NCBI RefSeq assembly: GCF_014324365.1
Contig: NZ_QEIG01000005.1
Coordinates: forward strand, 124,001 to 188,000
Length of the DNA stretch: 64,000 nucleotides
Reading direction: 5' to 3'
Origin: Algoriphagus sp. AK58
GTDB lineage: Bacteria; Bacteroidota; Bacteroidia; Cytophagales; Cyclobacteriaceae
The translations under genes were made by a program, and so were the position numbers. Under the pieces are notes generated by a model. That model had not been told where the DNA came from. It saw only the letters and a program-made list of their open reading frames with translations, and made no database searches. Of this stretch, positions 26,229 to 33,859 are shown one piece after another (position 1 is the stretch's first letter; every line of letters begins with the position of its first letter).

Positions 26229-27032
26229 TCAAAGTAAAATTTTCATGCTTAGAATTCGAACTTCAACAAGGGGTCTGTCACGTTGATTGGTCTCGACAAC
26301 GGCGATGGCATCAATTACCTCCATTCCGCTGATCACCTCACCAAAAACAGTGTAATTTTGATCCAAATGAGGAGATCCCCCTAAGGATTTGTAAACCTCT
26401 CTATGGGCCTCAGGAATTTGATACCTTTCAAACTTACTGTACTCCTTGGCGAGCTGGTTCCATCGAGAGTTAAGTGATTTCACCAATTCACTGTCATTGG
26501 CTTTCCTTGCCGCATCAAGTGAATCCAACAATGGCTTGTATTCGGGATCATTGACCGCGTAGTGACTTGCCAAAAACTGGTTGATTCTATTTTCATTGTG
26601 ATTTAGAAGACTGTCATTCTGGATTCGGCCTTGTACGATGTAAAACTGAGTGCTACTGGAAGCTCGTTCAGGATTGTTGGTTCGGGCAGCGCCAATAGCT
26701 CCTTTCTTGTGGAAAAGCTTGGGATGTATTTCCGCCGGAATTCTGTAACCCAGATCCGATCCTCCAATGGTATCCTCAAGTGTAGCATTTTTGCTACGGA
26801 TATCTCCTGCCTGAATCATGAAATTTTCTATGATGCGGTGAAATTGAAGGCTATCATAGACACCCTCACTGACCAATTTGATGAAATTGTCCCTGTGAAG
26901 AGGCGTTTCGTCATAGAGTTGGATGACCATGGTTCCATAGTTGGTGACTACCTCCACTTTGACAGGATTGGATCGAATTAATCCAAGAAAAAGAAAAAAG
27001 GCCAAAAGGAATGAAAGTAGAAAATTGGGCAT
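26229..27032 (-). CDS. Peptidyl-prolyl cis-trans isomerase (cyclophilin), exported
   Basis: 267 residues: a hydrophobic N-terminus (about 2-20) acting as signal or anchor, then a cyclophilin domain with the core FHRIIENFMIQAGD (about 60-73) and the HLDQNYTVFGEVISGMEVIDAI C-terminal part. Between them lies an insertion of about 80 charged residues, longer than in the E. coli proteins and common in Bacteroidota. It assists folding in the periplasm. It is one base upstream of the diacylglycerol kinase gene. Confidence 0.9.
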   Translation of the reverse strand: MPNFLLSFLLAFFLFLGLIRSNPVKVEVVTNYGTMVIQLYDETPLHRDNFIKLVSEGVYDSLQFHRIIENFMIQAGDIRSKNATLEDTIGGSDLGYRIPAEIHPKLFHKKGAIGAARTNNPERASSSTQFYIVQGRIQNDSLLNHNENRINQFLASHYAVNDPEYKPLLDSLDAARKANDSELVKSLNSRWNQLAKEYSKFERYQIPEAHREVYKSLGGSPHLDQNYTVFGEVISGMEVIDAIAVVETNQRDRPLVEVRILSMKILL

Positions 27033-27096
27033 AGTTGAATCAGATTTTTTTATGAATTAAAGAGAAAAACAAGTTATCCCAACTACCCGCCCCAAA

Positions 27097-27513
27097 TTAC
27101 TTTTGATCAAGTGATAAAATGTAGTAAACCATCAATTTGGCGTCCTCTTCGGATATTTTCGGATGGGGACTCATGACCGGGTAGCCCCAAGTACCGGTGC
27201 CGCCGCTGATTATTTTTCGGGCAAGCATGTCGACATAGGCTTTTTGGATCGGATACCGTTTGGAGATGTCAGTAAAGGCTGGACCTTTGGCACGGCTCTC
27301 TTCCCGATGACAATGGTAGCAATCATTGTAGGAAACCAAGACTTTTCCTTTTTTAATGGATTCCGGATCTAAGGGTTCATCTTCCCCAGGAATGACATAA
27401 AACTCTTCCTTGAGGTCTGGGGAATTAAGTTTTGTGACCTGCCTTTCCATTTTGGCCTGGCAACTCATTATGATCCATAAAGCGCAAACGATGAAATACG
27501 AGACAACTTTCAT
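27097..27513 (-). CDS. Cytochrome c lipoprotein
   Basis: 138 residues. The N-terminus ends in a lipobox IMSC (Cys18), so it is a lipid-anchored periplasmic protein. One heme c site CYHCH is at residues 65-69, and the distal Met is likely in GYPVMSPHP. The domain is class I cytochrome c in size. It is downstream of a membrane protein gene (5 bases apart) and probably forms an electron-transfer pair or is an oxidase-linked cytochrome. Confidence 0.9.
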   Translation of the reverse strand: MKVVSYFIVCALWIIMSCQAKMERQVTKLNSPDLKEEFYVIPGEDEPLDPESIKKGKVLVSYNDCYHCHREESRAKGPAFTDISKRYPIQKAYVDMLARKIISGGTGTWGYPVMSPHPKISEEDAKLMVYYILSLDQK

Positions 27514-27517
27514 TCGA

Positions 27518-28198
27518 TTACCGATTCGCCATCAATTGATCCATCAATTCTTTCCAAGCGGCATTTTCAAGCAAGTATAAGGTAAGCCCGATGCCGATGA
27601 AAATCAATGATGAACCTATCCAGGTAGCAGGGTGGATTTTCTTTTTGGTCATCCAGTCCACCGTTCCCAAAACCAGCACCAACATAATCCAAAGGGGCAC
27701 AGAAAGGTATTGATTGAATTGCAGACCCAAAATAATTCTACCTAATCCGGGAAAAACTGCCGACAAGCTGGCTAAGAGCATAAACCTCTTATGAAAATCA
27801 GGCTTTGTTCGATAGACTATCCCCAAAGAATACAGAATGGTGAAATTGATCAGGATAAAAGTGTTAATAGTAGAAAATAAAAAAGCATCTGGTCTGTTGT
27901 AGTGGACCTTGCTCATGACAATTCCACTGATAAGGATACCAATTGCCAAAAGAATACTGGAATACCCAATTTTTCTATGGAGAGAAGTTTGTTTTTTTCG
28001 AATCAGGCCAGATTGAATCACGATCAAAACGTACCATCCAAACATGATTAAACCATGGATCCAAATGATTTTATGGGAAGGAGGAAGGGTTGAAGGATTA
28101 GTCATGGCATTTAACCCAAATCCAAGTACCACCAAACTCAAAATGATCAAGTTAAAGTTGAGGTAAAAGTTGGGCATATTCAGATGTCTTTCTGCCAT
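27518..28198 (-). CDS. Seven-helix membrane protein, DUF2306-like
   Basis: 226 residues with about seven hydrophobic helices and no soluble domain. The order of helices and the histidines in PPSHKIIWIHGLIMFGW and SLHRKIGYSS recall DUF2306/DUF420-type proteins that may carry heme in the membrane. It lies 5 bases ahead of the cytochrome c lipoprotein gene, which supports a part in electron transfer. The function is not established. Confidence 0.65.
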   Translation of the reverse strand: MAERHLNMPNFYLNFNLIILSLVVLGFGLNAMTNPSTLPPSHKIIWIHGLIMFGWYVLIVIQSGLIRKKQTSLHRKIGYSSILLAIGILISGIVMSKVHYNRPDAFLFSTINTFILINFTILYSLGIVYRTKPDFHKRFMLLASLSAVFPGLGRIILGLQFNQYLSVPLWIMLVLVLGTVDWMTKKKIHPATWIGSSLIFIGIGLTLYLLENAAWKELMDQLMANR

Positions 28199-28486
28199 AG
28201 TGTTGGGAGTTAACTCTTTAATTTAAGAGATTTATTTTCAAAAAAATCAGATATAAGCCCGGCTTAAGGGGATAATTCAAAAGCGGGTATTTCGTAGGCC
28301 GATGCAAAAGGCCATTTTGGGGCTTGTTTGGTTAAGTGGCTCAATCCCATTTTATTTTCCGAATAAAGGACGCTAAGGGAAATTCCCAGGGAAATACGGT
28401 GTCACTAGCCAAATTCCAGGTTTTTATTTCTGATAAGGGATAATTTTAGTCAGCTACTTTCTTATTTATTGTTCCTAATTTTAGTC

Positions 28487-29563
28487 ATGGATAAGAAAGA
28501 GATATGGATTACTTCTTTTTTCTCTATCTCAATTTTTGGGATTCTATGGGGGCTTTTTGTGTTTTTCAAACCGTCAGGTGAAGTTCAGGGTAGTTTTGAG
28601 GAGCCTGAAGTTGTCTCTCAAGAAATAATTTCCAATGACACCCTAAATCAATTACCATTGGTTTTGCCCAAGGTCAAAGATGGTTTGGACAGTGCAGATT
28701 TTTATAGTCGTGTAAAAGCATTGGCACATGACAGTATCCCCAAGCCTTGGCAGGTGTTTTCCATTTACCCGGAGAAAGGGGCACTTTTGCCATTTTATCG
28801 TGTGGTGGCAATGTATGGGAATTTTTACTCCAAGCATATGGGGATTTTGGGAAGGGTTACGGAAGTAGAACTTTTGACTCTTTATCAAGAAGAACTTCAA
28901 GCTTGGAATCAGGCAGATTCTTTGACTCCGGCACTTCCTGCGGTACATTACATCGCCATCACGGCTCAAAAAGACCCCGGAAAAGAAGGGTGGCATAGGT
29001 TAAGAATGCCTGAATCTCAGATTCAAAAAGCCATTCAGCTGGGGAGGTCTTTGGATGGGATCACTTTTTTAGATGTTCAAGTGGGACATAGTACTGTAGA
29101 GAGAGAGGTCCCGACTTTAGAAAAATACTTGATGGAAAAAGATGTCCATCTCGGTCTCGATCCTGAGTGGTCTATGAAAGATGGAAGTGTTCCGGGTACC
29201 AAAATAGGCACACTTGACGCCGCTGATATCAACTTTGCCATAGGGTATCTGTCGAATTTGGTCAAGGAAAACAACTTGCCTCCCAAAATTCTGGTGGTTC
29301 ATCGATTTACCAGAAACATGATTACCAATCACCAAGAAATAAAAGCGACACCGCAGGTTCAGGTAGTCATTAATATGGATGGTTTTGGATTTCCGGCCAA
29401 AAAGGTGGACAGTTACCGAGGATTTGTAGGAGGGATGCCGGTTCAGTTTACGGGAATAAAGCTTTTCTACATCAATGACAAACTCACCGCTCCCTACAGG
29501 TTGATGACTCCGAAAGAGATTTTAGGTCTTTATCCTAAACCCATTTACATCCAATACCAGTAA
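28487..29563 (+). CDS. Membrane-anchored protein of unknown function
   Basis: 358 residues from ATG 28487; a TTG further upstream would add six residues. One N-terminal membrane helix (about 9-27) is followed by a linker and a soluble domain (about 75-358) that is probably periplasmic. The domain reads like an alpha/beta barrel: GITFLDVQVGHS, LGLDPEWSMKDG, KILVVHRFTRNMI, VVINMDGFG, with acidic residues at strand ends as in glycoside hydrolases. No catalytic motif can be named with confidence. The gene stands alone. Confidence 0.7.
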   Translation: MDKKEIWITSFFSISIFGILWGLFVFFKPSGEVQGSFEEPEVVSQEIISNDTLNQLPLVLPKVKDGLDSADFYSRVKALAHDSIPKPWQVFSIYPEKGALLPFYRVVAMYGNFYSKHMGILGRVTEVELLTLYQEELQAWNQADSLTPALPAVHYIAITAQKDPGKEGWHRLRMPESQIQKAIQLGRSLDGITFLDVQVGHSTVEREVPTLEKYLMEKDVHLGLDPEWSMKDGSVPGTKIGTLDAADINFAIGYLSNLVKENNLPPKILVVHRFTRNMITNHQEIKATPQVQVVINMDGFGFPAKKVDSYRGFVGGMPVQFTGIKLFYINDKLTAPYRLMTPKEILGLYPKPIYIQYQ

Positions 29564-29711
29564 GCCTTAGTTGGAAATTGCTTGTTGTTAAGAAAGCATA
29601 GCTTTGGCCTATTAGTACCCTTTGCCAGTTGGACGAAGTTGACTGGTTGTATTTTTTTAAGTAAGACCTATCACCCTTGTCCTATTGAAACTTTCTCTCC
29701 AAAAAAAATAC

Positions 29712-29784
29712 AGGGAAGTCGAAGTAGTGTCAGGCGTACGCTCGGATCATTTTTAGGCAGCGCCAGGTTTAGTTCAACTTCCCT
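29712..29784. repeat. Inverted repeat bounding 73 bases
   Basis: The ends AGGGAAGTCGAA (29712-29723) and TTCAACTTCCCT (29773-29784) are inverted copies with one mismatch, and inside them GGCG pairs with CGCC. The element lies between two convergent genes. There are no long T runs. It might be a small palindromic element or a structured RNA. Confidence 0.5.
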
Positions 29785-29810
29785 CTACAAGTGATAAATC
29801 TGTCAAGACC

Positions 29811-30932
29811 TCAATGACAGCCTTCAGCGTGATCTACTATTCTCCCGTCCAGACTCAGGTATTCTCCCATGCAGTCGGCCGTCATACAGGAGTGAACAGG
29901 TAGAATACCCAATAAATCTCCAATTTGGACTTCAGCCAATAATTCATCCGAAGCCTTGATTACTCCGTGTTCCTGAGAAATACTTTTTAAGTAGGAGTAA
30001 TGGGCTGGAATTGTCCATCCATTTTCATCCAGAAGCACTACCTCACCAAAATTCTTACTTCCATCAGGATTGACCAGGACATCTTTGGACAAATGAACTC
30101 CGCCGCCATGCACCAGTATTTCTTTTCGCTCCAAATTGATGTCTACCACAGGGACTGCCAGGCAAACAGCTATATCTTCTTTTCTACAGCTACCCAACTG
30201 AACCTGCATCAGGTCGAAAAAGACAAAATTTCCCGGTCCAAGCTCATCCACATCTCCAAATTCTTCCATCACCGCACAACCGGGTGTATCTCCCAAGCGG
30301 GTAATTAAGTTAGGATAAGCCAATTGATATTTTTCTTTCAAAAGATGGAGAGCCTCCCTGCTTTCCTCATGGATTTTAGCTTTATCTACTCCATAATAGG
30401 TATGGCCTGGATGAAGGTAAAAGCCCTTGAAATGAAGAAAGGGTGAGGTATTGGCTATTTTCAGAATTTCATCGATTGTTTCAAAATCAGAAATGTGAAC
30501 TCCTGTTCGTCCATATCCCGCATCGATTTCGATAAAAAAACCGATACTCTTGGTCAGTTGATCCGCCATGAGTTGTGCAGTGACCGGGTTCACGATCTGA
30601 ACCGAAATACTCTGGTTTTCAGCAAGGCGATCAAGTCTCCCGATCTCTCTTACATTGAATGGAAAAGCAATATGAATATTATCCCAACCTTGTCCGCAGA
30701 GGTATTCTGCAAGTTTGATGGAAGAAGCGGTCACTTCTTGAATACCATATTCCTGAGCCCATCGTCCGATTTCATGGGATTGTGCGGTCTTCCAGTGAGG
30801 CACTAGGCTTTTGCCATGTCGATCGGCTTTTGCTGCCATCTTTTGAAGATTGGCCCGGGTTATTTTTTCATTGATCAGTAAGGTAGGGGAAGTGATGCGC
30901 GCAAGGATGGACATAGGATTCAGTGTTTTCAA
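29811..30932 (-). CDS. D-threonine aldolase / D-serine dehydratase-like PLP enzyme
   Basis: 373 residues of the fold-type III PLP family with an alanine-racemase-like barrel. The PLP lysine is Lys48 in LVPHWKTA, matching the (R/V)PHxKT motif of the family. The C-terminal beta domain has the metal pair HSC (His347, Cys349), as in D-serine dehydratases and D-threonine aldolases. Substrate is a D-amino acid; which one cannot be told. A second ATG at residue 7 (MSIL) is an alternative start. The gene is monocistronic. Confidence 0.88.
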   Translation of the reverse strand: MKTLNPMSILARITSPTLLINEKITRANLQKMAAKADRHGKSLVPHWKTAQSHEIGRWAQEYGIQEVTASSIKLAEYLCGQGWDNIHIAFPFNVREIGRLDRLAENQSISVQIVNPVTAQLMADQLTKSIGFFIEIDAGYGRTGVHISDFETIDEILKIANTSPFLHFKGFYLHPGHTYYGVDKAKIHEESREALHLLKEKYQLAYPNLITRLGDTPGCAVMEEFGDVDELGPGNFVFFDLMQVQLGSCRKEDIAVCLAVPVVDINLERKEILVHGGGVHLSKDVLVNPDGSKNFGEVVLLDENGWTIPAHYSYLKSISQEHGVIKASDELLAEVQIGDLLGILPVHSCMTADCMGEYLSLDGRIVDHAEGCH

Positions 30933-31115
30933 TTTTTAAAATTAAAAAGGATTTGTCATCTATTGGGAAAATTAAACGATCCCTTTTCAGGACGGTAGAA
31001 TGGACAAGGAATTCATCCATTTTTTAAGCTAAACTGATATTAATCATTATTTTTCCTGAGAAGCGGGGCAAAAATTTAAAATCCTACTCTGCAACTTAGA
31101 ATCAACAAGAAAGCA

Positions 31116-31889
31116 ATGGGATTACTTGCTAAAATAGACAACGAGTTTTTTCAGGAAGTGGGAGAAATCTCCCGCTTTACGGCTCGTTTTTTTAAGGAAG
31201 TCACTAAGCCAAAGCAAGAGTGGGAGGAGTTTATTAACCAATGCTATTGGATTGGGTATAAAACGCTGACTTTAGTAAGTATAACCGCATTTATCATGGG
31301 GCTTGTTTTGACGATACAATCCCGCCCTACCTTGGTGGAATTTGGCGCCGCATCACTGTTGCCTTCCATGGTGTCTGTGTCCTTGGTTAGAGAAATCACC
31401 CCGGTGATTACTTCTTTGATTTGCGCGGGTAAGATTGGCTCAGGAATTGGTGCCGAGCTGGGATCCATGCGAGTGACTGAGCAGATCGATGCGATGGAGG
31501 TTTCCGGCACCAATCCTTTCAAATACCTGGTAGTCACCAGGGTACTGGCCTCTACAGTCATGGTTCCAATTTTATCCATTTTGGCAATTGGCATTTCTCT
31601 CTATGGAGGATACCTAGGGGCAAATATCAGGGGAGAAGTAAGCTGGACACTGTTTTGGTTTCAGGCATTTGATGCCCTTTCTTATGGAGATTTCATTCCT
31701 TCCATTATCAAGACTGTATTCTTTGGATTTGCCATAGGAATAGTAGGTTGCTTCAAAGGATATACCTCAGAAAAGGGCACTGAAGGAGTAGGGAGGTCCG
31801 CAACAACGGCAGTGATTGTAGCTTCTTTGCTTGTTTTTGTGCTTGATTTGATCGCTGTTCAAATCACCGATTTATTGGGATTGACCTGA
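31116..31889 (+). CDS. mlaE: MlaE-family lipid ABC permease
   Basis: 257 residues with five or six membrane helices. The family pattern is present: IGYKTLTLVSITAFIMGLVL, VSLVREITPVITSLICAGKIGSGIGAELGSM (in part), MRVTEQIDAMEVSGTNP and the end GVGRSATTAVIVASLLVF. It forms the inner-membrane channel of a phospholipid transport system with the ATPase and MCE protein that follow (5 bases, then a 4-base overlap). Direction of lipid transport is not visible. Confidence 0.93.
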   Translation: MGLLAKIDNEFFQEVGEISRFTARFFKEVTKPKQEWEEFINQCYWIGYKTLTLVSITAFIMGLVLTIQSRPTLVEFGAASLLPSMVSVSLVREITPVITSLICAGKIGSGIGAELGSMRVTEQIDAMEVSGTNPFKYLVVTRVLASTVMVPILSILAIGISLYGGYLGANIRGEVSWTLFWFQAFDALSYGDFIPSIIKTVFFGFAIGIVGCFKGYTSEKGTEGVGRSATTAVIVASLLVFVLDLIAVQITDLLGLT

Positions 31890-31894
31890 AAACA

Positions 31895-32638
31895 ATGGAA
31901 AGAAAACCGATAATAGAAGTGGTGGCATTGAACAAATCCTTTGGGAAAAACCACGTGTTAAGAGATTTCTCACTTTCTCTATTTGAGGAGGAGAATCTGG
32001 TGATTCTTGGGAAATCAGGCTCTGGAAAATCGGTTCTTATCAAATGCATCATTCGATTGATCCAGCCAGATTCCGGTCGCATTATGGTCCTTGGTCAAGA
32101 TATTTCCTTATTGGATCAGGACGAAATGGATATGCTGAGAAGGGACGTTGGTTTCTTATTTCAAAGCAATGCTCTTTACGATTCGATGACGGTACGCCAA
32201 AACCTCGAGTTTCCGCTTCGCAGGCATTGGACTTTAGAAGAAAGATTGGCAAATGCTGAAAATGCAGTAAAAGAGGCATTAGAAGATGTGGGCTTAGGTC
32301 ATACCATCAACATGATGCCATCCGAGTTATCTGGGGGTATGCGAAAGCGAATAGCCTTGGCCAGAACCCTAATCTTAAAGCCCAAAATCATCCTATATGA
32401 TGAGCCGACCACCGGATTAGATCCCATCACGGGAAGAGAGATCAGTGAATTGATCGTGAAAATTCAGAAGAAGTATAAAGCTTCGGCTATTATAATTTCC
32501 CATGATATGAATTGTATTCAACTTACCTCCAACAGAATTATCATGTTGATAGATGGGAAAAATTATGCCAGTGATACGTTTGAAAATTTAACCAAACTTG
32601 CTGATCCTAAGGTTAGTGAGTTTTTCCAAGGACTATGA
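31895..32638 (+). CDS. mlaF: MlaF-type ABC ATPase
   Basis: 247 residues, complete ABC ATPase: Walker A LGKSGSGKS near residue 37, Q-loop LFQSNALYDSMTV, signature LSGGMRKRIALARTL, Walker B IILYDEPTTGLDP and the switch His in IIISHDM. The FQSNALYDSM element is typical of the Mla/Mkl branch. It drives the permease encoded just upstream; its gene overlaps the MCE gene by 4 bases. Confidence 0.95.
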   Translation: MERKPIIEVVALNKSFGKNHVLRDFSLSLFEEENLVILGKSGSGKSVLIKCIIRLIQPDSGRIMVLGQDISLLDQDEMDMLRRDVGFLFQSNALYDSMTVRQNLEFPLRRHWTLEERLANAENAVKEALEDVGLGHTINMMPSELSGGMRKRIALARTLILKPKIILYDEPTTGLDPITGREISELIVKIQKKYKASAIIISHDMNCIQLTSNRIIMLIDGKNYASDTFENLTKLADPKVSEFFQGL

Positions 32639-33627
32639 AAGAAGATAAAAAAATGGCCAATGCCAAATTGGGAGCTTTGGTGGTCGCTGGTTTGGTGTTT
32701 TTGGTTTTTTCATTGTACATGATCGGGAAAAACCAAAACATCTTTGGATCATCAGTCATTGTTATAGCTGAAGTTCCTGAGGTAAACGGGCTCCTTCCCG
32801 GGAATAATGTCCGATTTAAAGGCATGGATGTAGGTACAGTGAAGGAAATCGAGATGATTACAGACTCTACCATCCATATCAAAATGCTCATCCATAAATC
32901 AATGGTGTCATTTATCCTTGATAATTCCAAGACCACCATAAACTCCGATGGGCTTATGGGAAATAAAATCATTCAGATTCATCCTCAGGAAGGGAGTGCA
33001 TCTCCTGTAAAAGCAGGTGATATCCTTTTCCCTTTGTCTCAATTCAAGCCTGAAGATCTCCTGTTAAGGTTGGATAGCTCAGGAGACGTATTGGAAAAAA
33101 TCCTGAATAATCTTGCGGAAATAACAGAAAAGCTCAACCAAAGTAAGGCGGTTTGGGATTTATTGTCAGACCCCACACTTTCTGCGGACATAAAAGGTTC
33201 CATTTCGGAGTTTAAAAAGGCGGGTATTCATGCTGCTGCTTTAGCCAAAGATGGAAGAGAAATGATCCGGACTTTCAAGGATGCCAAAGGCATGGTGAAT
33301 GAAATTTTTGTGGACACCTTGAACGCACAAAGGTTTGAAAACTCCCTCATTCAATTGGAAAAGGCTTCTTTGGAGACTGCTTTGCTTATGGAAAGTTTAA
33401 AGGAAACCGTTTCCAAAATTGAAGCTGGGGAAGGCACGGCAGGTTTGATTTTGGCCGATTCAGCCTTTAGGGCACAGATGCAAAAAACCATGCTGAATCT
33501 GGAAAAGAGCACAGAAAACCTCAATCAGAACATGGAAGCGATGAAGTCCAATTTCTTGTTTAGGGGATATTTCAAGGATCAGGAAAAAGCAAAGAAGAAA
33601 GCTCAGAAAGAAGCTGATAATAAATGA
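32635..33627 (+). CDS. mlaD: MlaD/MCE domain protein
   Basis: 330 residues. A single N-terminal membrane helix (about 12-30) anchors an MCE domain (about 38-118: VIAEVPEVNGLLPGNNVRFKGM... GDILF), which forms a lipid-binding hexamer in homologues. The remaining 200 residues are mostly helical and charged and end in a Lys-rich tail, longer than E. coli MlaD. No periplasmic MlaC or STAS-domain MlaB gene is nearby. It ends the three-gene unit. Confidence 0.92.
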   Translation: MKEDKKMANAKLGALVVAGLVFLVFSLYMIGKNQNIFGSSVIVIAEVPEVNGLLPGNNVRFKGMDVGTVKEIEMITDSTIHIKMLIHKSMVSFILDNSKTTINSDGLMGNKIIQIHPQEGSASPVKAGDILFPLSQFKPEDLLLRLDSSGDVLEKILNNLAEITEKLNQSKAVWDLLSDPTLSADIKGSISEFKKAGIHAAALAKDGREMIRTFKDAKGMVNEIFVDTLNAQRFENSLIQLEKASLETALLMESLKETVSKIEAGEGTAGLILADSAFRAQMQKTMLNLEKSTENLNQNMEAMKSNFLFRGYFKDQEKAKKKAQKEADNK

Positions 33628-33781
33628 AAATTGTGAGTGATTTTTTGTGATAAAGTCATTTCGGAGGAATCATAGAGTTAACTTCTGTTTAGAAAATCGG
33701 AAACCTTAAAATCCGTTTCTCTAATTTTTTTGGACTTCCTCAAATTCCTGACTCAATTGCTCATAAGCCCATCAATTCTGT

Positions 33782-33789
33782 TAATTTTG
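33782..33789 (+). promoter_or_regulatory. Candidate promoter -7 element for alaS
   Basis: TAATTTTG matches the Bacteroidota -7 consensus TAnnTTTG; an ATTG lies 22 bases upstream, close to the -33 position. It is about 70 bases before the alaS start, a plausible leader length. Confidence 0.4.
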
Positions 33790-33859
33790 TCACCCGATAA
33801 AAAGTGCCCATTTCAAGGGCCGAAATAAGATTTTATACTAACTGCACCTCAGACCTTCC

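Noticed and set aside
29582..29794. 70-codon plus-strand frame
   Set aside because: Overlaps the 73-base inverted-repeat element, no protein features.
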